Source: CAVSJO01 sp963728445
Lineage (GTDB): Bacteria; Gemmatimonadota; Gemmatimonadetes; Longimicrobiales; RSA9
Reading direction: 5' to 3'
Length of the DNA: 64,000 nucleotides
NCBI GenBank assembly: GCA_963728445.1
Contig: CAVSJO010000006.1
Location: 310,001-374,000, forward strand
Part shown: piece by piece, positions 45,811 through 54,419 of the stretch
How the letters are laid out: every line of letters begins with the position of its first letter
Numbering within the stretch: position 1 is the first letter of the stretch
The notes under the pieces: model-generated
What the model saw: only the letters and a program-made list of their open reading frames with translations
The model's database searches: none
Told to the model about the DNA's origin: nothing
Made by a program: the position numbers and the translations under genes

Positions 45811-47222
45811 GTCCGGCGGCTCCCGGCGCTGGCCGGGTTCGCCGATGCGGCCGCCTCCACGCGGGCGGCCTCCCGGATCACGGCCGTGCGGATCTCCCCC
45901 TCGTCGATCTCGGGGAAGTCCCCGTCCCGGAAAAGCGTCCTGCCGCCGACGACCGTGAGAACGACGTCCGTGGCGCGCGTCGAGTGCACGATCGCGGCGA
46001 TGGGATCATGGACAGGGACCGTGTGGGGACGGTCGAGGGCGACGGCGCACAGGTCCGCGGCCTTGCCCGGCTCCAGAGATCCGATCGTGGCGTCGAGTCC
46101 GAGGGCGCGGGCGCCGCCGAGGGTGGCCAGGCGGAGGACCGAAGCGGCGTCGAGGATCGCGGGCTCCCGCAGGGTCGCCCGCTGGATGATCTGCGCCGTT
46201 CGCGCCTCCTCCAGCAGATCCTGACGGTTGTTGCTGGCGACGGAGTCCGTTCCGAGTCCGACGGCCACGCCGGCATCCAGGAGGAGGCACAGCGGCATGA
46301 CGCCGTGACCGAGGCGGGCGTTCGCGACGGGACAGTGGGCGACGCCGGCGCCCGCGTCCGCAACCCGGCCGACGTCCTCCTCGTCCACCTGAACGCAGTG
46401 GATGAGAAGCGGACGCGTGCGCAGGACGCCCAGCCGCTCGAGCAGTCGCACGGGCGAGGCTGCCCGCGCCTCCACCGCGATGCCCCGCCTGCGCAGGCCC
46501 TCGGCGAAGGGCCCTCCGCCGCGGGTCACGAGGGCCGTCTCCTCCGCCGACTCGGCGATGTGGACCGCCACGGGCAGCGCCTCCTCCCGCGCGTACTCTG
46601 CGACCCGGCGATAGAGGGCATCGGAAACGGTGTACGGCGCGTGGGGGGAGACGCCCACCGCGACGCGGCCGTTCGCGCGCCGGCGCATCGCCTCGACCCG
46701 CCGGCGCAGCTCGGCGGCCGCCTCCTCGGCCACGGCGGGGTCGGGGCCGAAGACCTCGCGATAGACCACGCCCCGGAGGCCGGCCTCGAGAAGCGCATCG
46801 AGGGCCGCGCCGGAGTCCTCCGTCGCGGCGAGGGTCGTGATGCCGGCGGCGACGGCCTCGACGCACCCCCAGCGAGCGGAGGCGGAGTAGTCCAGGTCCG
46901 GCAGCGCGCGCTTGCGCCGCATCAGCGTGGCGATCCAGGACGGGAACGGACGGTCCTCGATGTGGCCGCGGAAGAGCGTCAGCTCCGGGTGGGCGTGGGC
47001 GTTGACGAGGCCCGGCAGGAGGGCGGCGTCCCCGAGCTCCACGTGCGCGGCGCCCGGCGGTGCGGGAACGGCGGCGTCAGGTCCCACGGCCGTGATCCGG
47101 CCGTCGTCGCCGACGAGCAGCGCGCCGTTCGGGACGGGCGGCCCGGACACGGGGACGATCCAGCGGGCGCGGTAGCGGGCGGCGAAGCCGCCGCGCTCAG
47201 CGCCGGCCGACGGGGAAGACAT
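45807..47222 (-). CDS. Amidohydrolase of the SAH/MTA/aminofutalosine deaminase group
   Basis: 471 residues. Metal-binding motifs of the amidohydrolase superfamily: LLPGLVNAHAHPELT, SPHAPYTVSD, VAVHIAES, LLIHCVQVDEEDV, VAHCPVANARLGHG and GLGTDSVASNN. The beginning RARWIVPVSGPPVPNGALLV resembles 6-amino-6-deoxyfutalosine deaminase of the alternative menaquinone pathway, but S-adenosylhomocysteine or methylthioadenosine deaminases have the same fold, and context does not decide. It is the first gene of the 4-bp-overlap string; its start overlaps the upstream barrel gene by 26 nt. Confidence 0.82.
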   Translation of the reverse strand: MSSPSAGAERGGFAARYRARWIVPVSGPPVPNGALLVGDDGRITAVGPDAAVPAPPGAAHVELGDAALLPGLVNAHAHPELTLFRGHIEDRPFPSWIATLMRRKRALPDLDYSASARWGCVEAVAAGITTLAATEDSGAALDALLEAGLRGVVYREVFGPDPAVAEEAAAELRRRVEAMRRRANGRVAVGVSPHAPYTVSDALYRRVAEYAREEALPVAVHIAESAEETALVTRGGGPFAEGLRRRGIAVEARAASPVRLLERLGVLRTRPLLIHCVQVDEEDVGRVADAGAGVAHCPVANARLGHGVMPLCLLLDAGVAVGLGTDSVASNNRQDLLEEARTAQIIQRATLREPAILDAASVLRLATLGGARALGLDATIGSLEPGKAADLCAVALDRPHTVPVHDPIAAIVHSTRATDVVLTVVGGRTLFRDGDFPEIDEGEIRTAVIREAARVEAAASANPASAGSRRT

Positions 47223-49005
47223 CGGCGAAGACGGCGTCGGCCCGGGACCGGGCGAGTTGCGGATCGGTGAACGGCACGGTGAAGCCGAAGAACTCCCCGA
47301 TGGAGAGGAGAAAGCGGGCGCGTCGGAGCGACGGCGCGTCCGCAGGCAGCGCGATGTCCAGGCGGTAGGTCGTCCGGCTGCCGGGCGGAAAGGCGCCGCG
47401 CAGACCGGCGCCGAAGCTGGCGCGCCAGCCGGAATCGGCGCCGAAGGGGACGTCGCCCGCCCACATCTTGCCGGCGTCGACGAAGATCGTGCCGCCGAGA
47501 TCGAGCACGTCCTGGAAGGGCCATCCGAAGAGGACCCGGTCCTCCAGGGTGAGGTTGAGGCGGCGAGCGCCGGGGAATTGCGAGTCGTCGTAGCCGCGCA
47601 CGCCGCCGTCGCCTCCGAGGGTGAGCTGGAACGGCGTCCGGGTGTGCCAGCCGCCGAGCAGGGCTGCCCGGCCGAAGAGGGTGTGGTGGCCTTCCGGGCC
47701 GGTCGGTTTCCAGTAGGACAGGGCCTCGCTCTGTACGTACAGATCCTCCCACTCGGAATCCCCGTATGCGGCGTCGAGGTTCCTCCTTCCCTCGGCGCGG
47801 ATGCGCGTGAGGGTGAGGATCGGGCCCAGCTCCATTCCGGTGTAGAGGGACAGCGTTCCGAAGAGGTCGTCCTCGTTCTCGATGGCCGGCAGGGAGCGGC
47901 CGAGCGAGAGCTGTGCCTCCGCCCCGAGGCGGACGTCCTCGACCCCCCGCGGCGAATCGAGGCCCCGGCGTTTGGCCCACCAGATGTTGCGCTGGCCGAA
48001 GAGGATGAAGGCGCGGATGTCCTGCACCTCGCGGATGCGGCTCCACACGGGCGCGACGAGGGCGGAGTCCCCGGGCTGGACCGGCCCGGTGCTGGCGCCC
48101 TGCTCGAGCTGGACGGCGCCGGTGCCGCCCGGATAGCCGACGTCCCGGAAGGAGAAGCCGCCTCCGAGGAGCGTCAGGTTGCCCGGCGGACCGATGCGGC
48201 TGGCGACCGCCAGGTCGAGGGCCTCGTTGCGGACGGGGAGCAGGACGTGCGTCTCCGGCTTGCCGGATCGGGGCGGGAGGACGAAGTCGAAGTATTCGTC
48301 GCGGCGATGGAAACGCTCGGCGGCGAACCAGCGCCCGACTTCTCCGACGAACGGGTAGACGACGTCGGCGCCGGCGGAGGTCCCCGCCCGCGTCCGCCCC
48401 CCCTCGAGGCGCAGGTCCCAGCGTGTGCCGGCCAGCTGGGGGGTGAAGAAGGAGCCGCCCCACTCCGGGGCGATGCGCCGCTCCTGGTAGAAGAGCCGGA
48501 CCGACTGGCCCGTGCCCATGAGATTGCCTTCCCGGGCGTCGACGCCCCGGAAATCCGTTCCGCCACCGACGCGCACGTTGACGCCGAGCTCGGTGCTCCA
48601 CTCGTCCTGGGTGTCGACGACGACGTGGTACGTGCCGTCCCCCTGCGGAATGCCGTAGACGTCCACGCGGGAGAGGAAGGGGAGGGACCGGAGCAGGCGC
48701 TCGGTCTCCTCGGCGAGGAGCGGATCGTAGCAGTCGCCCTCCCGGAAGAGCAGCTCACGCCGGATCACCGCCTCATCGGTGCGGAAGTGCAGGCGGTTGG
48801 CAAGGACGTAGGCCCAGTCGAACCGCGGGTCGAGGCCCGGGTCGGTGGTGTCGAAGATCGAGTGGTTGTCGACGAAGATGGTGGAGATCGCGCCCGTCGA
48901 GCAGTCGGGACCGGCCGGCCGTCCGTACCCGCCCTGTTGTCCGGCGACGGGAGTCGCCGCGGCGCACAGGGCGAGCAGCACCAGGAGGCGGGAACAGCGG
49001 CTCAA
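47197..49005 (-). CDS. Omp85/BamA-like outer-membrane protein with POTRA domain
   Basis: 602 residues. No ATG is available at the beginning; a TTG at 49005 gives a signal peptide (SRCSRLLVLLALCAAATPVAGQ) with no good ribosome-binding site. Residues 35-150 form a POTRA-like domain (TDEAVIRRELLFREGD, LLRSLPFLSRVDVY, YHVVVDTQDEW). The barrel begins around 150 with VNVRVGGGTDFRG and ends FGFTVPF and beyond; the LGGDGGVRGYDDSQFPG segment is typical of the RGY/F loop of Omp85 family proteins. It could insert outer-membrane proteins or secrete a partner. Overlaps the amidohydrolase gene start by 26 nt. Confidence 0.75.
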   Translation of the reverse strand: MSRCSRLLVLLALCAAATPVAGQQGGYGRPAGPDCSTGAISTIFVDNHSIFDTTDPGLDPRFDWAYVLANRLHFRTDEAVIRRELLFREGDCYDPLLAEETERLLRSLPFLSRVDVYGIPQGDGTYHVVVDTQDEWSTELGVNVRVGGGTDFRGVDAREGNLMGTGQSVRLFYQERRIAPEWGGSFFTPQLAGTRWDLRLEGGRTRAGTSAGADVVYPFVGEVGRWFAAERFHRRDEYFDFVLPPRSGKPETHVLLPVRNEALDLAVASRIGPPGNLTLLGGGFSFRDVGYPGGTGAVQLEQGASTGPVQPGDSALVAPVWSRIREVQDIRAFILFGQRNIWWAKRRGLDSPRGVEDVRLGAEAQLSLGRSLPAIENEDDLFGTLSLYTGMELGPILTLTRIRAEGRRNLDAAYGDSEWEDLYVQSEALSYWKPTGPEGHHTLFGRAALLGGWHTRTPFQLTLGGDGGVRGYDDSQFPGARRLNLTLEDRVLFGWPFQDVLDLGGTIFVDAGKMWAGDVPFGADSGWRASFGAGLRGAFPPGSRTTYRLDIALPADAPSLRRARFLLSIGEFFGFTVPFTDPQLARSRADAVFADVFPVGRR

Positions 49006-49056
49006 TCTCTCGTCCGTTCTGCGCGTTTCAGGGGTGACCCGAAGGGCCTCGTTTGC

Positions 49057-49084
49057 TTGACACGTTCTCCGAGCGGAGGATAAC
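49057..49084 (+). promoter_or_regulatory. Predicted maeB promoter
   Basis: TTGACA, 16-nt spacer, GATAAC, with about 50 nt of leader before the maeB ATG at 49135. Divergent from the barrel gene. Confidence 0.5.
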
Positions 49085-49134
49085 CTCACCCGTTTGGCCG
49101 CAGCAACGAAGGCCTTCCCGAAGAAAGGCGCCTG

Positions 49135-51405
49135 ATGGCGAGCCGCAAGGAACAAGCGCTCAATTACCATGCCGAGGGCCGGCCTGGAAAGATCCAGGTC
49201 GTTTCCACGAAGCCCGTGGGAACGCAGCGGGACCTCTCGCTGGCCTACACACCGGGCGTCGCCGAGCCGTGCCGGGAGATCGCGGCGCAGCCGGACGACG
49301 TCTTCCGTTACACCGCCCGGGGCAACCTCGTGGCGGTGGTCACCAACGGCACGGCCGTGCTCGGGCTCGGCGGAATCGGCCCCCTCGCCGCGAAGCCCGT
49401 GATGGAGGGAAAGGGCGTTCTGTTCAAGCGGTTCGCGGACATCGACGTCTTCGACATCGAGATCGACGCGTCCTCGGCCGAGGACGTGATTCGCTTCTGC
49501 GAGATGCTGGAGCCGACCGTCGGCGGCATCAACCTGGAGGACATCGCGGCGCCCGACTGCTTCCGGATCGAAGAAGAGCTCCGTCAGCGGCTGGACATTC
49601 CGGTCTTCCACGACGACCAGCACGGCACGGCCATCATCAGTGGTGCGGCCCTCGTGAACGCCCTCGAGGTGAGCGAGCGGGACCCGGCGGACGTGAAGGT
49701 CGTGTTCAGCGGTGCCGGCGCGGCGGCCATCGCCACCGCCGAGCACTACGTGAATCTGGGCGTGCGTCGCGAGAACATCCTGATGTGCGACAGCAAGGGA
49801 GTGATCACCGCTCGTCGCGCGGCGGACATGGACCCGTACAAGGCGCGCTTCGCCCGGGATACGGACGCCACCACGCTCGCGGACGCGATGAAGGGCGCCG
49901 ACGTCTTCGTCGGGCTCTCGGTGGCCGGCATCGTGACGCCGGAAATGGTCGCCTCCATGGCGCCGCACCCGATCATCTTCGCGCTGGCGAACCCCGACCC
50001 GGAGATCACGCCGGAGGACATCGAATCGGTGCGGGACGACGCCATCGTCGCTACGGGCCGTACCGACTATCCGAACCAGGTCAACAACGTCCTGGGCTTT
50101 CCCTTCATCTTCCGGGGCGCGCTCGACGTCCGCGCCCGCGCCATCAACGAGGAGATGAAGATGGCGGCCACCCGCGCCCTGGCCGACCTGGCCAGGCAGG
50201 ACGTGCCGGATTCGGTGGCCGCGGCCTACGATCAGGAGAGCTTCCACTTCGGGCCCCGCTACCTGATCCCGAAGCCGTTCGACCAGCGCGTGCTCCTGTG
50301 GGTGGCCCCGGCGGTCGCCCGGGCCGCGGTGGAGACCGGCGTCGCCCGGCTGGAGATCGACCTGGACGAATACAGGAACACCCTCGAGGCGCGTCTCGGA
50401 CGCCGCCGCGAGGTCATGCGGGACATCGCCGTGCGCGCCGCGAACGACCCCCGCTGCATCGTGTATCCGGAAGGCGAGCACGAGCGGATCATCCGTGCGG
50501 CCGTGATCGTCGCCGAGGAGGGGATCGCGCGTCCGCTCCTCGTCGGTCGCCCGGACCGGATACGGCAGACGGCCCAGCGGCTGGGCCTCGATCTCCATGC
50601 GGTTGAGCTGGTCGATCCCGCCGCCGACGAGGAGCGCCGCGATCGCTACGCCCGGCAGTATTTCCAGCGTCGCCAGAGGAAGGGTGTCACGCTTGCGGAG
50701 GCGCGCGAGCGCATGCGTCAGCCGATTTACTACAGCTGCATGATGGTTCAGGAGGGGGACGCGGACGGCCTGCTCGCCGGCGAGGACTCCCACTATCCGG
50801 AGGCCCTCCGGCCTGCCCTCGAGGTGATCGGCACGGAACCCGGGACGGAGCACGTGGCGGGGCTCTACATGATGATCCTCGCCGACGACCTCATGTTCTT
50901 TGCGGACACGACCGTCAACATCGATCCCGACGAGGAGGTCCTTGCCGAGATCGCGCTGTTGGCCGCCGGCTTCGTCGAGGGACTCCGCATCGATCCCCGT
51001 CTGGCGATGATCTCCTTCTCCAACTTCGGGTCGGGCCGGGAGCCGCAGGCCCGAATGGTGCGGCGCGCAGTCGAGCGGGTGAAGCAGCTCGCCCCGGATC
51101 TGATCGTCGACGGCGAGATGCAGGCGGACACCGCGGTCGTGCCCTCGATCCTGCGGGACCGCTATCCCTTCAGCTCGCTCCAGGATCGGGCGAACGTGCT
51201 GATCTTCCCGAACCTGGACGCGGCCAACGCGGCCTACAAGCTCATGGCTCGTCTCGGCGGCGCAGAGGCCGTCGGGCCCATCCTGCTCGGAATGGCCCGG
51301 CCGGTGCATGTGCTGCAGCGGGGCAGCGAAACGGACGAAATCGTGAACCTGACGGCGATCGCGGTCGTGGACGCGCAGCGGCGCGCACCGCGCGCATCCT
51401 CCTGA
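49135..51405 (+). CDS. maeB: NADP-dependent malic enzyme with phosphotransacetylase-like C-terminus
   Basis: 756 residues, two-part MaeB form. The malic domain has AYTPGVAEPCREIA, VVTNGTAVLGLGGIGPLA, VFHDDQHGTAIISGAAL, VFSGAGAAAIATAEHY and ALANPDPEI. The C-terminal domain from about 440 resembles phosphotransacetylase (YPEGEHERIIRAA, YPFSSLQDRANVLIFPNL) and regulates the enzyme by acetyl-CoA in relatives. It converts malate to pyruvate, CO2 and NADPH. pckA follows 10 nt downstream, linking the C4 acids to pyruvate and phosphoenolpyruvate, as in growth on organic acids, fatty acids or amino acids. Confidence 0.95.
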   Translation: MASRKEQALNYHAEGRPGKIQVVSTKPVGTQRDLSLAYTPGVAEPCREIAAQPDDVFRYTARGNLVAVVTNGTAVLGLGGIGPLAAKPVMEGKGVLFKRFADIDVFDIEIDASSAEDVIRFCEMLEPTVGGINLEDIAAPDCFRIEEELRQRLDIPVFHDDQHGTAIISGAALVNALEVSERDPADVKVVFSGAGAAAIATAEHYVNLGVRRENILMCDSKGVITARRAADMDPYKARFARDTDATTLADAMKGADVFVGLSVAGIVTPEMVASMAPHPIIFALANPDPEITPEDIESVRDDAIVATGRTDYPNQVNNVLGFPFIFRGALDVRARAINEEMKMAATRALADLARQDVPDSVAAAYDQESFHFGPRYLIPKPFDQRVLLWVAPAVARAAVETGVARLEIDLDEYRNTLEARLGRRREVMRDIAVRAANDPRCIVYPEGEHERIIRAAVIVAEEGIARPLLVGRPDRIRQTAQRLGLDLHAVELVDPAADEERRDRYARQYFQRRQRKGVTLAEARERMRQPIYYSCMMVQEGDADGLLAGEDSHYPEALRPALEVIGTEPGTEHVAGLYMMILADDLMFFADTTVNIDPDEEVLAEIALLAAGFVEGLRIDPRLAMISFSNFGSGREPQARMVRRAVERVKQLAPDLIVDGEMQADTAVVPSILRDRYPFSSLQDRANVLIFPNLDAANAAYKLMARLGGAEAVGPILLGMARPVHVLQRGSETDEIVNLTAIAVVDAQRRAPRASS

Positions 51406-51415
51406 ACCGAATCGA

Positions 51416-53005
51416 ATGGCTACGAAGCTGGCAACCGGACTTGCGAGGCACGGGCTCGACACGAAGCAGCCCGTGCACAGGAACCTGTCACCCGCGGAGC
51501 TCGTGGAGCATGCGATCCGCCGGGGAGAAGGACGACTGAGCGCCGACGGCACCTTCGTCGCCGTGACGACACCCCATACGGGGCGCTCGCCCGGCGACAA
51601 GTTCACCGTCCAGGAGCCGACGACGGCGGACGAGATCTGGTGGGGAAGCGTGAACGTGCCGCTCTCGGCGGAGCACTTCGAGCGGCTGCGCCAGGACGTC
51701 CTGGCCTACCTGTCCCATCGCGAGCTGTTCGTCCGCGACGTCTGGGCCGGTGCCGACGACGAGTACCGACTGCCCGTCCGGGTCATCAGCGAGGGCGCGT
51801 GGTACTCGCTGTTCGCATACAACATGTTCCGGCACGCGACCGAAGCGGAGCTGGAGTCGTTCGAGCCCGGCTTCACCGTGCTGCACGCGCCGGAAATGAA
51901 GGCGGACCCGTCGCGACACGGCACCAAGACGGGCGCGTTCGTCGTCCTGAACTTCGCGGAGAAAGTCGTCCTGATCGGCGGCACGCGCTACGCCGGCGAG
52001 ATCAAGAAGTCGATCTTCAGCGTGCTGAACTACCTGCTCCCGAAGCGGGACGTGCTGAGCATGCACTGTTCGGCCAACGTCGGTGAGGGTGGCGATGTAG
52101 CCCTGTTCTTCGGGCTCTCGGGCACCGGCAAGACGACCCTTTCCACGGACCCGGACCGGAAGCTGATCGGCGACGACGAGCACGGCTGGAGCGGCGCCGG
52201 CGTCTTCAACATCGAGGGCGGCAACTACGCGAAGGTGATCCGCCTCTCGCCGGAGGGCGAGCCGCTGATCTATGGCGCCAGCCGTCGCTTCGGCGCGATC
52301 CTCGAGAACGTGGTGATCGACGAGGAGACCCGGAACGTCGACTGGGAGGCCGACGCCATCACCGAGAACACACGTTCGTCCTACCCCCTCGACTTCATCG
52401 ACGGGGCCGTGCCGGACGGTGTGGGCGGCCATCCGCGCAACGTCGTCTTCCTGACCGCAGACGCGTACGGCGTGCTGCCGCCCATCGCGCGGCTCACGCG
52501 GGAGCAGGCGATGTACCAGTTCCTTTCCGGGTACACTGCAAAGGTTGCCGGGACGGAGAAGGGCGTGACCGAGCCGAAGGCGACGTTCAGCGCCTGCTTC
52601 GGGGCGCCGTTCCTGCCGCTCACCCCTGCGACGTACGCGCGCCTGCTCGGCAGCAGGATCGAGGAGCACGACGTCCGCACGTGGCTCATCAACACGGGGT
52701 GGACCGGCGGCCCCTACGGCGTGGGGCAGCGCATGAAGCTGGCCTACACGCGTGCGATGGTGACCGCGGCGCTCGAGGGCGACCTCGACGACGTGGAGAC
52801 GGAGCCCGACCCCATCTTCGGCCTGCACATCCCGAAGTACGTGCCCGGCGTGCCGGACGAGGTCCTGCGGCCCCGGTCCACCTGGTCCGACGCCGACGCC
52901 TACGACGCCCAGGCGAAGAAGCTGGCGGGCATGTTCCGCGAGAACTTCTCCAAGTACGAGGCGGAGGTTTCCCAGGTGGTACGGGAGGCCGGGCCGAAGG
53001 AGTGA
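51416..53005 (+). CDS. pckA: ATP-dependent phosphoenolpyruvate carboxykinase
   Basis: 529 residues. The kinase-1a P-loop GLSGTGKTTLSTDP, the metal-binding LIGDDEHGW, GGNYAKVI and ITENTRSSYPLDFI and the ISARSTG-like region are present. It converts oxaloacetate and ATP to phosphoenolpyruvate, the first committed step in gluconeogenesis. It lies in an operon with maeB, an arrangement that gives control of both exits from the C4 pool. Confidence 0.96.
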   Translation: MATKLATGLARHGLDTKQPVHRNLSPAELVEHAIRRGEGRLSADGTFVAVTTPHTGRSPGDKFTVQEPTTADEIWWGSVNVPLSAEHFERLRQDVLAYLSHRELFVRDVWAGADDEYRLPVRVISEGAWYSLFAYNMFRHATEAELESFEPGFTVLHAPEMKADPSRHGTKTGAFVVLNFAEKVVLIGGTRYAGEIKKSIFSVLNYLLPKRDVLSMHCSANVGEGGDVALFFGLSGTGKTTLSTDPDRKLIGDDEHGWSGAGVFNIEGGNYAKVIRLSPEGEPLIYGASRRFGAILENVVIDEETRNVDWEADAITENTRSSYPLDFIDGAVPDGVGGHPRNVVFLTADAYGVLPPIARLTREQAMYQFLSGYTAKVAGTEKGVTEPKATFSACFGAPFLPLTPATYARLLGSRIEEHDVRTWLINTGWTGGPYGVGQRMKLAYTRAMVTAALEGDLDDVETEPDPIFGLHIPKYVPGVPDEVLRPRSTWSDADAYDAQAKKLAGMFRENFSKYEAEVSQVVREAGPKE

Positions 53006-53035
53006 ACGGACTCGGCACATGAGACGACCCGAAGG

Positions 53036-54388
53036 ATGAGCGCCGCCGACGAAGGCCGGGAGCCGGGGCCCGTCATCCTGCGCGACCCGATCTGGGACAC
53101 GATCCGGGTGGACCCCGTCGCCATCCGGATCGTCGACTCCGCCGCCTTCCAGCGACTCCGCTTCATCCGCCAGCTCGGACTGGCCCACCTCGTCTATCCG
53201 GGCGCGAGCCATACCCGCTTCGACCACGCGCTCGGCGTCTACCACCTGGCCGAGCGCGCCCTCTCCGTTCTGGGGACCAAGGGCTCGCTGGGCGACGTCG
53301 CCCCGGAACGACTCCGCCTGATCCCCCTCGCGGCGCTCCTCCACGACATCGGTCACTACCCCTTCTCCCACGCCGTCGAGGAGCTCGAAGAGGGGCGGAT
53401 CCCCGGGCATCACGAGGTGGTGGCCGGCCGCTTCCTGCGGGATCCGGACGTGGCGGCCGCCCTGTCCGCCGTCTCCCCGACCGCGGACCAGGACGTCCAG
53501 GCCCTCATCCGGGGCCTCTCCGAGCACCCGCTCCAGGGTCTGGTGAGCGGCAGCCTCGACCTCGACAAGATCGAGTACCTCAAGCGCGACGCGCGCTTCT
53601 GCGGCGTGCCCTACGGCGAGGTGGACGTCGACCGCCTGCTGCACGCGCTCGCCGTGCTGCCCGACCCCGCGACGGGTCGCCTGGAGGTGGGCGTGGAGGA
53701 GAAGGGCGTGGCGGCGCTGGAGTCGCTGCTCTTCGCGAAGTACCAGATGTTCCGGAACGTGTACTGGCACCACGCCGTCCGGGCCGCCACGGTCATGTAC
53801 AAGCGGATCGTGGACGACGCCCTCGCCGCAGGGCTGATCACGGGTGAGGCGCTCGTGGGGCAGACGGACGAGGGGCTGCTGTCGATGCTCGAGGCGCGAG
53901 CGGAGGAGTCGGCGGGCGACGTCGCCGCGCGCGTGCTCGCGCGCATCCGCGACCTGCGCTCCCGCCGGCTGCCGAAGCGGGCCGCCGAGATCGTGGCCGC
54001 GGAGGTCGGGGGCGGCGAGGCGGACGACTGGCTGGCGACGGACTCGCCTCTGAAGCGTCGGCTCGAGGACCGGCTCGCGGAGGAGCTCGGACTGGAGCCC
54101 GGCGGCGTCTACGTCGACTATCCCGAGAAGCGGGCCATGTTCGGACTCGACCTTCTCGTCCGTCGCCGGTCGGGGGAGGTGTTCAGACTCGGGCCCGGTG
54201 GTCGCATCGGTCTGATCGGGCTGCCCCGCGTCGCCGATGAGCTCTACCGCTCCGCCCGGGTGCTTCGCCTGTTCACGCTGGGGCGGCGCGTGCGCGTTCC
54301 CGCATCGGCGCTGGCGTCGATCGCCACGAGCGCGCCCGCCGCGGTCGCGGAGCGCCTCGAAAAGAGGGAAGCGCTGCTCGCCCGCTGA
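53036..54388 (+). CDS. HD-domain phosphohydrolase, SAMHD1/dGTPase-like
   Basis: 450 residues. The HD metal site is complete: TRFDHALGVYHLAERAL, LLHDIGHYPFSHAVEEL and GSLDLDKIEYLKRDARFCGV. This layout matches the dNTP triphosphohydrolase group (SAMHD1 relatives) and related HD enzymes of unknown substrate. Soluble. It follows pckA after 30 nt and precedes an exported peptidase by 31 nt. Confidence 0.88.
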   Translation: MSAADEGREPGPVILRDPIWDTIRVDPVAIRIVDSAAFQRLRFIRQLGLAHLVYPGASHTRFDHALGVYHLAERALSVLGTKGSLGDVAPERLRLIPLAALLHDIGHYPFSHAVEELEEGRIPGHHEVVAGRFLRDPDVAAALSAVSPTADQDVQALIRGLSEHPLQGLVSGSLDLDKIEYLKRDARFCGVPYGEVDVDRLLHALAVLPDPATGRLEVGVEEKGVAALESLLFAKYQMFRNVYWHHAVRAATVMYKRIVDDALAAGLITGEALVGQTDEGLLSMLEARAEESAGDVAARVLARIRDLRSRRLPKRAAEIVAAEVGGGEADDWLATDSPLKRRLEDRLAEELGLEPGGVYVDYPEKRAMFGLDLLVRRRSGEVFRLGPGGRIGLIGLPRVADELYRSARVLRLFTLGRRVRVPASALASIATSAPAAVAERLEKREALLAR

Positions 54389-54419
54389 GCCTTCCCGCAG
54401 ACCTTCACCGGAGGTGGGC

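Noticed and set aside
47197..51606. 1,469-codon open frame on the minus strand
   Set aside because: Only the 602 residues from 49005 look real; the rest is antisense to maeB.
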